Of a DNA stretch of 41,097 nt, positions 15,196 through 24,055 are shown piece after piece. Source of the stretch: an uncultured Oscillospiraceae bacterium (GTDB lineage Bacteria > Bacillota > Clostridia > Oscillospirales > Oscillospiraceae); assembly GCA_904419145.1 (NCBI GenBank), contig CAJFQQ010000035.1, positions 1 to 41,097 on the forward strand, given 5' to 3'. Position numbers and translations under genes: made by a program. Below the pieces are notes generated by a model. The model had not been told where the DNA came from. It was given only the letters and a program-made list of their open reading frames with translations, and did no database searches. Each line of letters begins with the position of its first letter. The first letter of the stretch is position 1.

Positions 15196-17375
15196 TGCCA
15201 AGCTTTTTTCCCAGATTATCCAGACACAAAAAGCCCTACCGCCCCACCGAGGACGAAAACCTGGAGGTCACCCGGGACTACCGAACCCGCCTGCGGGCGC
15301 TGTACGGAATCCTGGTGCTGTGCCTGCTGATCTTTGCTGTGGTGCTCTACAATGCACAGATCGTAAACGGCGCAGATTACTACGCCACCTCCGCCAGCCG
15401 CATCGCCCAGGAGGAGCCTGTGGAGGCCAGCCGGGGCGTGATTACCGACCGCAACGGCAAGGTGCTGGTCTCCAACCGCCAAGTATACACCCTGACCTTT
15501 GATGAGGACCTTCTGTCCGCTGACGACGATATCAACCAGGCGATTCTAAGCCTGCTCCAGCTCCTGGAGCAGTACAATATCACCTGGACCGACACCTTCC
15601 CCATCACTGCCCAGCCCCCCTTTGCCTACACGCTCTCCACCGACTCCTCCACCCAGCGCAGCCGCCTCCAGTCCTTCTTGGCAGAGCTGGGCTGGTCGGA
15701 CAAGGAGCTTACTGCGTCCTCCCCCCTCCCCCGGCTAACGGCGGAGGCTATGGAGCAGGCGAACCTCTCCTCCTCCTCTTTTGGCGCGGACCTGATGATC
15801 GAGATGCTCCGGGAGCACTATGAGATCGACCCCGCCCTCTCCCCCGCCGAGGCCCGGAAGATCATCGGCATCCGCTATGAGCTGGACCTCCGGCCCATTA
15901 TCAACGCCTCCTCCTATATCGAGCCCTATGTCCTGGCGGAGGATATCCCCGTGGAGGTCATCTCCATCCTCACCGACGGCCACTATGCCGGGGCGGTGGT
16001 GGACACGGAGTCCGTCCGCCAGTACCACACCGAGGCCGCCGCCCACGTCCTGGGGCGCATCGGCAAGATCCAGAACTGGACCGACGAGCTGGCCGACGCC
16101 GGCTACAGCATGGCCGACCTCATCGGCCTGAGCGGGGCTGAGCAGGCCTTCGAGGAGTACCTCCGGGGTACCGACGGCACCCGGGCCATCACCACCAACG
16201 AGGACGGCAAGATCACCGCCGAGCTCTACACCCGGGAGCCGGAGCCCGGCAGCAATGTCGCCCTCACCATCGACATCGACTTCCAGGCCCAGGTGGAGGA
16301 GATCCTGGCCCAGGCGGTGGCGGAGATGAACGCCGAGGACGAGGACGAGACCCGGGGCGCCGCCGCCGCGGTGGTCCAGGTGGGCACCGGCGAGGTGCTG
16401 GCCCTGGCCTCCTACCCCACCTTCAGCCTCTCGGACTACGACCCCACGGCCAACAGCCAGAACCCCGGCAATCCGGAATTCAACCGGGCCATCCAGGGCA
16501 CCTACCCCCCCGGCTCCACTTTCAAGCTGGTTACCGCCGTGGCGGCCCTGGAGAGCGGGGTCATCACCCCCACCACGGAGATCCGGGACCGGGGGATCTA
16601 TACCTTTTACAACGACTATCAGCCCCAGTGCTGGCTCTACCGCCAGAGCCGCGCCACCCACGGCTCCATCAACGTCTCGGAGGCCATCTACCACAGCTGC
16701 AACTACTTCTTCTATGAGGTGGGCCGTCTGGTGGGCATTGAGACGCTGGATCAATACGCCGCAGCCTTTGGCCTGGGGCAGAGCACAGGCATCGAGCTGG
16801 GGGAGCGCACCGGCGTCCTGGCCGGGCCGGAGTACTCCGCCTCCCAGGGCCAGGTCTGGTACGACGGCAACACCCTCCAGGCCGCCATCGGTCAGAGCGA
16901 CAACCTCTTCACCCCCCTGCAGCTGGCCAACTACATCGCCACCCTGGTGGGGGGCGGGGACCGCTATGCAGCCCATCTTCTGAAAAGCGTCAAGTCCTAT
17001 GACAACACGGCTTTGGAATATCTCTACGACGAGGAGCCCGTGGACCGGGTGGAGATGAGCGACAGCACCCTGCAGGCTGTGAAAGAGGGCATGGGGGATC
17101 TGGTGCGGACCGGGAGCGTGTCCAGCTACTTCCGCGACTGCATCGTCTCCGCCGGCGCAAAAACCGGGTCCGCCCAGACCGGCGCCGAGGTGGCCAACGG
17201 CGTATTCGTGTGCTTCGCCCCCTTTGAAGACCCGGAGATCGCCGTGGCCATCGTCATCGAGAAGGGCGGCAGCGGCTCGGCCCTGGCCTCCTCCGCGGTG
17301 TCCATTCTCAACGCCTGGTTCGGCGGCGAGGATGTGGGGACCGCTATTATTGCGGAGGATACGCTCCTCCCCTGA
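15195..17375 (+). CDS. mrdA: penicillin-binding protein 2 (elongasome transpeptidase)
   Basis: Class B PBP that cross-links peptidoglycan in side-wall growth with RodA and MreBCD. It has 726 residues: a short cytoplasmic N-terminus, a single membrane anchor (~35-55), a dimerisation/pedestal region beginning EEPVEASRGVITDRNG, and a C-terminal transpeptidase domain. All three active-site motifs are present: SxxK at S441 (PPGSTFKLV), SxN at S501-N503 (HSCNYF) and KTG at K656 (KTGSAQTG). The ATG overlaps the stop of the U32 gene. The nearby maf, mreC and mreD support an elongasome role rather than a divisome role (FtsI/SpoVD); no PASTA domains are present. Confidence 0.93.
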   Translation: MPSFFPRLSRHKKPYRPTEDENLEVTRDYRTRLRALYGILVLCLLIFAVVLYNAQIVNGADYYATSASRIAQEEPVEASRGVITDRNGKVLVSNRQVYTLTFDEDLLSADDDINQAILSLLQLLEQYNITWTDTFPITAQPPFAYTLSTDSSTQRSRLQSFLAELGWSDKELTASSPLPRLTAEAMEQANLSSSSFGADLMIEMLREHYEIDPALSPAEARKIIGIRYELDLRPIINASSYIEPYVLAEDIPVEVISILTDGHYAGAVVDTESVRQYHTEAAAHVLGRIGKIQNWTDELADAGYSMADLIGLSGAEQAFEEYLRGTDGTRAITTNEDGKITAELYTREPEPGSNVALTIDIDFQAQVEEILAQAVAEMNAEDEDETRGAAAAVVQVGTGEVLALASYPTFSLSDYDPTANSQNPGNPEFNRAIQGTYPPGSTFKLVTAVAALESGVITPTTEIRDRGIYTFYNDYQPQCWLYRQSRATHGSINVSEAIYHSCNYFFYEVGRLVGIETLDQYAAAFGLGQSTGIELGERTGVLAGPEYSASQGQVWYDGNTLQAAIGQSDNLFTPLQLANYIATLVGGGDRYAAHLLKSVKSYDNTALEYLYDEEPVDRVEMSDSTLQAVKEGMGDLVRTGSVSSYFRDCIVSAGAKTGSAQTGAEVANGVFVCFAPFEDPEIAVAIVIEKGGSGSALASSAVSILNAWFGGEDVGTAIIAEDTLLP

Positions 17376-17387
17376 GGACAAAGATTG

Positions 17388-17402
17388 ACTACTAATTGTA
17401 GT
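17388..17402. promoter_or_regulatory. palindrome resembling a BlaI/MecI-type operator, upstream of maf
   Basis: ACTAC-TAATT-GTAGT lies in the short AT-rich gap between mrdA and maf. BlaI/MecI/CopY-family repressors bind TACANNTGTA-type sites. This palindrome is one base longer with an inner mismatch, so the match is only suggestive. A -35-like TTGACT (17385-17390) overlaps it. Confidence 0.3.
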
Positions 17403-17440
17403 GTTTACTGCATAAAATACGAATTGTAAAGGAATTTTCC

Positions 17441-18028
17441 ATGGCAGAGTTGATTTTAGCCTCCCAGTCCCCCCGGCGGCAGGAGCTGCTGCGGCGGATT
17501 GGGCTGCAGGATTTTACCGTCCTGGTGTCCGAGGCCGACGAGTCCTATGACCCGGCGTGGACGCCGGAGGAGCTGGTGAGCCGCCTGTCCGCCCGAAAGG
17601 CGGCGGCAGTGGCGGCGCTGGCGGGGCCGGTGCCCATCATCATCGCCGCGGACACCATGGTCTTTCTGGACGACGAGCGCCTGGGCAAGCCCCGGGATGA
17701 GGCGGACGCCTTCCGGATGCTCTCCGAGCTCTCCGGCCGGGAGCACACCGTGCGCACCGGCGTCACCGTCCGGCAGGGGGATACCGTCCGGACCGAGGTG
17801 GAGGCCACGGCGGTGCGCTTCCGCCCTCTCACGGCGGAGGAGATCTGGTGCTATATCCGCACCGGGGAACCCATGGACAAGGCCGGGGCCTACGGCATCC
17901 AGGAGCGGGGCGCCCTGCTGGTGGAGGGCATCCGGGGGGACTACTTCAACGTTATGGGCCTGCCGGTGCTGCGCCTGGGGCGGATGCTCCAGTCCTTTGG
18001 CCTGGATCTCTTCACGCTTGGGAGGTGA
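17441..18028 (+). CDS. maf: Maf-family nucleotide pyrophosphatase
   Basis: Maf proteins hydrolyse dTTP/UTP or modified nucleotides to monophosphates, and overexpression inhibits septation in Bacillus. The 195-residue length is typical. Motifs are LILASQSPRRQELLRRIG at the N-terminus (substrate loop with S8 and the R12/R13 pair), the conserved ADTMVFLDDERLGKP with the likely metal-binding Asp, and the C-terminal DKAGAYGIQERGALLVEGI. The order PBP2-maf-mreC-mreD is the usual Bacillota layout with maf next to mre genes. Only three bases separate it from mreC. Confidence 0.93.
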   Translation: MAELILASQSPRRQELLRRIGLQDFTVLVSEADESYDPAWTPEELVSRLSARKAAAVAALAGPVPIIIAADTMVFLDDERLGKPRDEADAFRMLSELSGREHTVRTGVTVRQGDTVRTEVEATAVRFRPLTAEEIWCYIRTGEPMDKAGAYGIQERGALLVEGIRGDYFNVMGLPVLRLGRMLQSFGLDLFTLGR

Positions 18029-18031
18029 ACC

Positions 18032-18871
18032 ATGAAGCGCTTTCTCACAAAACACGGCATCCTGGTCCTGTCCATTGCGGCGGCGGTGATGGTGATTTTG
18101 AGCCTGGTGACCTTCTTTTCCAACAACACCAACGCCCTGACCAACGTGGTGAATGTGATCGCCTCCCCTTTCCGCTCCCTGAGCACCACTGTGTCCACCT
18201 GGATTGACGACCAGCTCCGCTTCGCCTCGGACTATGACGCGCTCCAGGAGGAGAACCAGGATCTGAAGGAGCAGATCGCCGAGCTGGAGCGCCAGCTGCG
18301 CCAGGCCCAGGCGGACAGCGAGGAGAACGCCACCCTGCGCCAGCTCCTGGGCCTGCGGGCCCAGCGGCGGGATTTTGTCTGGGAGTCCGCCCGGATCACC
18401 GAGCGGGACGCCTCCAACTGGGCCTCCACCATGCAGCTGAATGTGGGCACGGACTACGACGTGGCCATCGGGGACTGCGTGATCACCGCCGAGGGCTATC
18501 TGGTGGGCAGCATCACCGACGTGGGGACCAACTGGTCCACCTGCACCACGGTGATCGACACCGACGCCTCCTTTGGGGCGGAGGTGTTCCGCACCGGGGA
18601 GGTGGCCGTGGCCCAGGGGGAGTTCTCCCTCATGGGGGAGGGCCGCCTGCAGCTGAACTACCTCTCCGGGGAGGACACCGTCATGGTGGGGGATCTGATC
18701 GTCACCTCCGGCCTGGGCGGCTACTACCCCTCGGATCTGGTGATCGGCTCGGTGCAGGAGGTCATGACCGGGGACGACGGCCTGGCCCAGTACGCGGTGC
18801 TGGAGCCCTCGGCGGACCTGGAGAATCTCCAGCAGGTGTTTGTCATCAAGGATTTTACCATTGTCGAGTAA
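18032..18871 (+). CDS. mreC: rod shape-determining protein MreC
   Basis: MreC is a bitopic protein linking MreB to PBP2 outside the membrane. The 279 residues comprise one N-terminal membrane helix (~10-30), a periplasm-side coiled coil (~70-105, LQEENQDLKEQIAELERQL) and the two beta-barrel domains. Family motifs are ATLRQLLGL and the C-terminal GLGGYYPSDLVIGSV. AGGTG lies at the end of maf, three bases before the ATG. No mreB is found in this window, so the cluster is split relative to B. subtilis mreBCD. Confidence 0.94.
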   Translation: MKRFLTKHGILVLSIAAAVMVILSLVTFFSNNTNALTNVVNVIASPFRSLSTTVSTWIDDQLRFASDYDALQEENQDLKEQIAELERQLRQAQADSEENATLRQLLGLRAQRRDFVWESARITERDASNWASTMQLNVGTDYDVAIGDCVITAEGYLVGSITDVGTNWSTCTTVIDTDASFGAEVFRTGEVAVAQGEFSLMGEGRLQLNYLSGEDTVMVGDLIVTSGLGGYYPSDLVIGSVQEVMTGDDGLAQYAVLEPSADLENLQQVFVIKDFTIVE

Positions 18872-18883
18872 GGAGGTCGGGCC

Positions 18884-19399
18884 GTGCCCAAGAGCTATCT
18901 CATCTTCAAATGGGTGGTCTACAGTCTGGCAACCATGCTGCTGGTCCTGCTGCAGCTGTTTGTCCTCAATTACATCCATGTGGGCGGCATCGTGCCTTTC
19001 CTGCCCCCCATGCTGGTGGGCGCGGCGGCCTCCTATGAGGGGAGCCGGGCCAGCCCCGTCTATGCCCTGGTCTTTGGGCTGCTGTGCGACCTGGCCCTCA
19101 CCGGGGCCGGCGTCCCGGCGGGGTTCTTCACCTTTGTGTTTACCCTGGCGGCGCTGTTCGCCTCCCTGCTGGCGGAGAACCTGTTCTCCCCGGGCTTCCT
19201 GTGCAGCCTCATGTCCGTCACGGTCTGCTATCTGGTGACCGCCCTGGGCCGCTGCGCCGTGTATCTCCACCGGGGCACCGCCTCCCCCGCCGCGGTGCTG
19301 CTGATGGCCGCCAAGGAGTATCTGGTGACCCTGCCCTGCCTGATCGTGGTGTTCCTGCTGTTCCGTCAGGTGCACCGCCGCACCACGGTGGATTACTGA
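18884..19399 (+). CDS. mreD: rod shape-determining protein MreD
   Basis: Small integral membrane protein of 171 residues with about five hydrophobic segments and a basic C-terminal tail (RQVHRRTTVDY), as usual for MreD. It works with MreC in the elongasome. The GTG start at 18884 has AAGGAGG upstream. Sequence conservation of MreD is low, so the call relies on topology and its position 12 bp after mreC. Confidence 0.88.
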   Translation: MPKSYLIFKWVVYSLATMLLVLLQLFVLNYIHVGGIVPFLPPMLVGAAASYEGSRASPVYALVFGLLCDLALTGAGVPAGFFTFVFTLAALFASLLAENLFSPGFLCSLMSVTVCYLVTALGRCAVYLHRGTASPAAVLLMAAKEYLVTLPCLIVVFLLFRQVHRRTTVDY

Positions 19400-19474
19400 T
19401 CTTCTTCCCTGCCTCCGCGCCGCTGTCTGCGGCCCGGAGGGATTTTGATTTTGTGTTTTAGGAGCGATAACCCT

Positions 19475-21352
19475 ATGTTGGACCGCACAATCTATTTTTC
19501 CCGGGACACCCGGTACAAGGACCCCTTCGGCGCCGTGCCCCTGGGCCGGGCCGTCCGCTTTACCCTGCGCCCCCACCACTGGGAGGGCTTTACCGCCTGC
19601 ACCCTGCTGACCTACGGGGAGTTCGCGAACTGCCACCAGGAGACCCCCCTCTCCCCCGCCGGCAGCGAGGGGGATCGGGCCCTGTTCTCCGGCGTCTTTT
19701 CCGCGCCGGAGGCGGTGGAGCTGGTGTGGTACGCCTTTCGCTTCCGCCGCCCCGACGGGTCCTGCATCTGCCTGGGGAAAAACGGCTACTGCAATGAGCA
19801 GGATCTCCAGCGCTGGCAGCTCACGGTCTACGACGGCAGCACCGCCACCCCGGACTGGTTCGGCCGGGGCGTGACTTACCAGATTTTTCCAGATCGCTTC
19901 TGCCGCTCCCGCATCCCCGACCCCACCGGCATGGTGGGGGACCGGCTGGTCCACCAGAACTGGGAGGAGCTGATGGAGTACCTCCCCGACGAGCATGGGG
20001 AGATCCGCAACCGGGACTTCTTCGGCGGGGATCTCCAGGGGGTGATCTCCAAGCTGGACTACCTGGAGGACCTGGGGGTCACCACCCTCTACTTCTGCCC
20101 CATCTTCGAGGCGGACAGCAACCACCGCTACAACACCGCCGATTACAGCAAGATCGACCCCATGCTGGGCACGGAGGAGGACTTCCGCACCCTGTGCCGG
20201 GAGGCTCACCGGCGGGGCATGAAGGTGATGCTGGATGGGGTGTTCAACCACACCGGCAACAACAGCCTCTATTTCAACGCCCTGGGCTTCTACCCCACCC
20301 TGGGGGCGGCCCAGAGCCAGGAGAGCCCCTACTATTCCTGGTACCACTTCCACCACTGGCCGGACCAGTACGACTCCTGGTGGGGCATCCACACCCTGCC
20401 GGCGGTAAACGAGGGCGACCCCACCTACGTGGACTACATCATCCAGGGCCGGGACTCCATCGTCCGCCGGTGGCTGCGGCTGGGGGCCGACGCCTGGCGG
20501 CTGGACGTGGCCGACGAGCTGCCCGACTGGTTCATCGAGAAGATCCGGGCGGCGATGGACAAGGAAAAGCCCGGCTCCTTCCTCCTGGGAGAGGTCTGGG
20601 AGGACGGCAGCAACAAGATCGCCTACTCCCAGCGGCGGCGCTACCTCCTGGGCCACGAGACCCACGGCCTCATGAACTACCCCTTCCGGGTGGCGGCCCT
20701 GGCCTACCTCCAGGGCGGTCCGGCCCGGGACTTTGTGGAGGCCATGGAGACCATCCGGGAGAACTACCCTCCAGCCGCCTTCCACAGCGCCATGAATATG
20801 CTGGGCACCCACGACAACCCCCGCATTCTCACCATGCTGGGGGCCGCGCCGCCGGTGCCCCTGGAGACCCGGCAGCAGCGGGCCAATTACCACATGGGTA
20901 TGGAGGAGCGCAACCGGGGCAGCCGCCGTCTGATGACCGGCGCCCTGCTGCTCTACGGTTTCCCCGGCTCCCCCATGATCTACTACGGGGATGAGGCGGG
21001 CATGGAGGGCTTTGAGGATCCCTTCAACCGGGGGACCTTCCCCTGGGACAGAGAGGACCCCGCCCTGCTCTCCCACTTCCGCCGCCTGGGCCAGCTGCGG
21101 CAGTCCCGGATCTCCCTGCAGAAGGGGGAGCTGCGCTACCTCTATCAGGAGGGCTGCGGCCTGGCCTTCCAGCGGAAGGCCGGGGACGAGGTGACGCTGG
21201 TGGCCCTGAACACGGGCAGCAAGCCTGTTGAAATGGTCTTCGACTGGCCGGCGCCGGTGGCTACCGACGCGGTGACCGGCCAGCAGTTCAACGCCTGGTT
21301 CGGCCGGCTGCATATTATCGTCCCGCCGCTGGACGGCATGATGCTGGTTTGA
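19475..21352 (+). CDS. GH13 alpha-amylase family protein (neopullulanase/maltogenic amylase-like)
   Basis: 625-residue glycoside hydrolase family 13 enzyme without a signal peptide, so probably cytosolic and acting on internal or imported alpha-glucans. An N-terminal beta-sandwich (~1-120) precedes the catalytic barrel, as in neopullulanase and cyclomaltodextrinase types. Conserved regions are I DGVFNHTG (D254), II DAWRLDVAD with nucleophile D344, III LGEVWE with acid E373, and IV GTHDN with D447. The active site is complete. ATG at 19475 has GGAG ten bases upstream and is preferred to an in-frame start at 19445. It follows mreD by 75 bp with no obvious terminator and ends in a strong terminator containing parS. 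Exact substrate cannot be told. Confidence 0.9.
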   Translation: MLDRTIYFSRDTRYKDPFGAVPLGRAVRFTLRPHHWEGFTACTLLTYGEFANCHQETPLSPAGSEGDRALFSGVFSAPEAVELVWYAFRFRRPDGSCICLGKNGYCNEQDLQRWQLTVYDGSTATPDWFGRGVTYQIFPDRFCRSRIPDPTGMVGDRLVHQNWEELMEYLPDEHGEIRNRDFFGGDLQGVISKLDYLEDLGVTTLYFCPIFEADSNHRYNTADYSKIDPMLGTEEDFRTLCREAHRRGMKVMLDGVFNHTGNNSLYFNALGFYPTLGAAQSQESPYYSWYHFHHWPDQYDSWWGIHTLPAVNEGDPTYVDYIIQGRDSIVRRWLRLGADAWRLDVADELPDWFIEKIRAAMDKEKPGSFLLGEVWEDGSNKIAYSQRRRYLLGHETHGLMNYPFRVAALAYLQGGPARDFVEAMETIRENYPPAAFHSAMNMLGTHDNPRILTMLGAAPPVPLETRQQRANYHMGMEERNRGSRRLMTGALLLYGFPGSPMIYYGDEAGMEGFEDPFNRGTFPWDREDPALLSHFRRLGQLRQSRISLQKGELRYLYQEGCGLAFQRKAGDEVTLVALNTGSKPVEMVFDWPAPVATDAVTGQQFNAWFGRLHIIVPPLDGMMLV

Positions 21353-21369
21353 AGGCAATTCCCTTTACA

Positions 21370-21412
21370 GGGTTCCGATGTTTCACGTGAAACACCGGGA
21401 CCCTCTTTTTTT
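21370..21412 (+). terminator. terminator of the amylase gene with parS as its upper stem
   Basis: GGGTTCCG (21370-21377) pairs with CGGGACCC (21396-21403, one G-T wobble). The parS palindrome between them continues the stem after one mismatch, and TCTTTTTTTG follows. It begins 18 bp after the amylase stop codon. Confidence 0.85.
21379..21394. promoter_or_regulatory. parS: parS site 1 (ParB/Spo0J centromere site)
   Basis: A perfect 16 bp TGTTTCACGTGAAACA, identical to the Bacillota parS consensus. ParB loads here and spreads to organise and segregate the origin region. Confidence 0.97.
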
Positions 21413-21457
21413 GTCTCACCGCCCTGCTGGCGTACCCTCTCCCGGGCATCCTCTCAT

Positions 21458-21473
21458 TGTTCCACGTGAAACA
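21458..21473. promoter_or_regulatory. parS: parS site 2
   Basis: TGTTCCACGTGAAACA differs from the consensus palindrome at one base (TTTC to TTCC). It lies 64 bp after the start of site 1 and upstream of the parA promoter. Confidence 0.92.
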
Positions 21474-21571
21474 GCCGCCTCCCGGGGCCCGGCGGCAGGA
21501 CTGCCAAAACCCACGGGGGTATGCTTTCACATTTTCTCCATCTTTTTTTAAGTTTTTTAACAGATTTTTCG

Positions 21572-21599
21572 TTGCAATACGCAAAATCTGTGATATACT
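21572..21599 (+). promoter_or_regulatory. promoter of parAB
   Basis: TTGCAA (21572-21577), a 16 bp spacer and TATACT (21594-21599), 45 bp before the parA start. The flanking DNA is AT-rich (T runs at 21540-21570). Confidence 0.7.
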
Positions 21600-21644
21600 T
21601 ATTGCGACAGTAAGCTCGGTCAATGTTCCCACGGAGGTGCTTTT

Positions 21645-22400
21645 GTGGCAAAAATCGTTGCAATCGTCAATCAAAAAGGCGGGGTTGGAAAAACCACGAC
21701 CTGCGTCAATCTGACCGCCGCCCTGAAGGAGCGGGACAAGAACGTCCTTCTTTGCGACTTTGACCCCCAAGCCAACGCCACCTCCGGTATGGGTGTGGAC
21801 AAGACCCTGTCCCTGGGGGTCTATGAGGCGATTATCAATGAGGTCCCCCCGGAAAAGTTGATTGTCTCCACCAAATATGGGGATGTGCTGCCCTCCAGCA
21901 AAGGCCTTGCCGGCGCTGGTGTTGAAATGATCGGCCTGGAGCATCGGGAATTCCGGCTCCGGGATATTTTGTCAGAGGTCGCGGCAAACTACGACTATAT
22001 CTTTATCGACTGCCCCCCCTCCCTGGAGCTGCTGACGCTGAACGGCCTGTGCGCCGCGGATACCATCCTGGTACCCGTGCAGGCGGAGTACTTTGCGCTG
22101 GAGGGGCTCAGCGACCTGATGAACACGGTGCGCCTGGTGAAGCGGGGTCTCAATCGCAAGCTGGAGCTGGAGGGCGTGCTCATGACCATGTACGACAGCC
22201 GCACCAATCTGGCCATCCAGGTGGCGGAGGAGGTCAAGCGGTACTTCCCCGGCAAGGTCTATGCCACCGTGATCCCCCGCAATGTCCGTCTCAGCGAGGC
22301 GCCCAGCCATGGGAAGCCCATCAACGCCTATGACCGGAGCTCCCGGGGCGCAGAGGCCTATGGCGCGCTGGCGGAGGAATTTTTGCGGAAAAACCGCTGA
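21645..22400 (+). CDS. parA: chromosome partitioning ATPase ParA/Soj
   Basis: Deviant-Walker ATPase of 251 residues that binds DNA as an ATP dimer and, with ParB-parS, moves origins apart; Soj also modulates DnaA in Bacillus. The P-loop KGGVGKTT with the signature lysine lies at about residues 9-16. The Walker A-prime/B stretch is LLCDFDPQANATSGMG and the second conserved block is DYIFIDCPPSLELLTLN. The GTG start at 21645 has GGAGG seven bases upstream. It is followed by parB after 42 bp and flanked by parS sites, so a chromosomal role is clear. Confidence 0.95.
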   Translation: MAKIVAIVNQKGGVGKTTTCVNLTAALKERDKNVLLCDFDPQANATSGMGVDKTLSLGVYEAIINEVPPEKLIVSTKYGDVLPSSKGLAGAGVEMIGLEHREFRLRDILSEVAANYDYIFIDCPPSLELLTLNGLCAADTILVPVQAEYFALEGLSDLMNTVRLVKRGLNRKLELEGVLMTMYDSRTNLAIQVAEEVKRYFPGKVYATVIPRNVRLSEAPSHGKPINAYDRSSRGAEAYGALAEEFLRKNR

Positions 22401-22442
22401 AACCAGCAAATACCCTACCCTTAAGGAAAGGAGAATCACCAC

Positions 22443-23306
22443 ATGGCGAAATCCACAGGACTTGGCAAGGGGCTGGCGGCCCTGCTGGGAGACGATTTTA
22501 CTGCCACCGATACCGTCACCTCCTCCCTGCCCATCTCCCAGATTGAACCATTTTCCGGACAGCCCCGGAAAAATTTTGACCCAGCCGCCTTGTCAGAGCT
22601 GGCTGACTCCATTCGTGAACACGGCATTATCCAGCCCCTGACCGTCCGGAAGCTGAGCTCCGGCTACTATCAGATCATCGCCGGGGAACGGCGCTGGCGG
22701 GCGGCCAAGGAAGCCGGCCTGAAAGATGTCCCGGTGGTGATAATTGAAGCCGACGACCGCAAGGCCATGGAGCTGGCCATGATTGAGAACCTCCAGCGGG
22801 AGGATCTGAACCCCATGGAGGAGGCCGAGGGCTTCCAGGCCCTCATGGAGCAGTACAACATGACCCAGGAGCAGGTGGCCGGCCGGGTGGGCAAATCCCG
22901 CAGCGCGGTGGCCAATACCCTGCGGCTCCTGTCCCTCTCCCCCGCTGTGCGCAAGCTCCTGGAGGGCAACAAGCTCTCCGCCGGCCACGCCCGGGCGCTT
23001 CTTCCCCTGTCTGGGAAAACACAGGAGCAGGCCGCCCAGCTGGTGGTGGAGCACGGCTATAATGTGCGCCAGACGGAACAGCTGGTGAAGCGCCTCCAGG
23101 CAGAGCACCAGGAGAAGCCCCAAAAGGCCGCACCGGTGGTGGATTATGTGGCCGAAGCCGAGCGGGACCTCAGCAACCGCTTGGGCCGGGCCTGCCATAT
23201 CGCCCACGGGCGGAAAAAGGGCCGTCTGGAGATCACTTACTACGGCGTAGACGACCTGAACGCCCTGCTGGATGCCCTGAACCGCCTGGAGTGGGGCGGG
23301 AAGTAG
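22443..23306 (+). CDS. parB: chromosome partitioning protein ParB/Spo0J
   Basis: CTP-dependent DNA clamp that loads at parS. 287 residues: a short N-terminal ParA-interaction segment (STGLGKGLAALLG), the CTP-binding domain with PRKNFD, GERRWRAA and ENLQREDLNPMEEA, a helix-turn-helix (EQVAGRVGKSRSAVANTLRL), and a C-terminal dimerisation domain. Three parS sites lie within 1.1 kb upstream and 6 bp downstream. Spo0J and Noc are related; the perfect parS (not NBS) sites and the adjacent parA favour Spo0J. Confidence 0.95.
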   Translation: MAKSTGLGKGLAALLGDDFTATDTVTSSLPISQIEPFSGQPRKNFDPAALSELADSIREHGIIQPLTVRKLSSGYYQIIAGERRWRAAKEAGLKDVPVVIIEADDRKAMELAMIENLQREDLNPMEEAEGFQALMEQYNMTQEQVAGRVGKSRSAVANTLRLLSLSPAVRKLLEGNKLSAGHARALLPLSGKTQEQAAQLVVEHGYNVRQTEQLVKRLQAEHQEKPQKAAPVVDYVAEAERDLSNRLGRACHIAHGRKKGRLEITYYGVDDLNALLDALNRLEWGGK

Positions 23307-23311
23307 CGGGT

Positions 23312-23327
23312 TGTTTCACGTGAAACA
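23312..23327. promoter_or_regulatory. parS: parS site 3
   Basis: A perfect TGTTTCACGTGAAACA starting six bases after the parB stop codon. With sites 1 and 2 it brackets the parAB operon. Confidence 0.97.
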
Positions 23328-23373
23328 CCCAGGGAATGGAATGTTCCCATCCCCCTTTCTTCTTTCTGGAAGT

Positions 23374-23996
23374 GCCAAAGGGGGAGGTTTCGCGCTCCGG
23401 CGCGACCTACTTTTGCCGTCAGGCCAGACGAGGAGGGTGCCCACCCTCCGGGGGCCTACTTTTCCCATGCCGGAAAAGTAGGCAAAAGGGCACTTAGGGG
23501 CTCCGCCCCTAAGAACCCCAGTTTTTGGGAACAGGGTCGTGGAGGGTTCTGCTTTACCCGCCGTATCCAAAGCAGGCAGAAACTACCGACCTTGGTACTC
23601 ACAATAGTACGCCTGTCGGCCTGTGAAAACTGGGAGGCTAAGACAAGAGAGCAGTTGCTCCTCTTTCCCTCTTGCTGTTCATGGTGCGCTGTGAGGCCCG
23701 AAGGGCCGAGGAAGTGCCCTTGGGGCGCGGTGGAAACTTGAACCGCTAACCGCCGCACCAGGCGCGATATAGGGGAGATTCTGCTTGGCTGTCTGCCCAG
23801 GCAGGGCCTAGCGAAGCGGAAGGCCCGAGAGGGGGCGCAGAGGCAAGACGATACCCACGCGCCGGAATGAGATGGGGGCACTCTGCTGTACATCAATGGG
23901 GTCCTTAGGGGCCGCTGCCCCTAAGCGGCCTTTTGGGTACTTTTGGGCCGTGCCAAAAGTACCTCGTCCCCAGGGGGACGAAATCTCCCCCTCCCT
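23374..23996 (-). repeat. large inverted-repeat-bounded intergenic repeat, copy 6 (divergent core)
   Basis: Minus orientation (CTCTTGCTGTTCATGG near 23669). The arms are CTACTTTTCCC...GGAAAAGTAG with TTAGGGGCTCCGCCCCTAAG (about 23456-23513), and TTAGGGGCCGCTGCCCCTAAG with GTACTTTTGG...CCAAAAGTAC (about 23903-23962). The part next to the CCTCCACGACCC block reads differently from other copies (GGGTAAAGCAGAA), marking a subfamily. It fills the gap between parS 3 and serS. No T-box leader for serS is seen. Confidence 0.85.
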
Positions 23997-24055
23997 TCCA
24001 TCCGAAAACAATGCGGACTCCCGCAGGAATATACAGAAAAATGAGGTAATATACC

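Noticed and set aside
17456-21358. A stop-free minus-strand frame of about 1300 codons antisense to maf, mreC, mreD and the amylase
   Set aside because: It mirrors well-recognised plus-strand genes. Its openness follows from G/C-ending codons, and its product is low-complexity Gly/His/Val/Ala-rich with no known motif.
23374-24055. A T-box leader for serS
   Set aside because: No GGGTGGNACC antiterminator motif or specifier stem is found; the gap is taken up by a large repeat.
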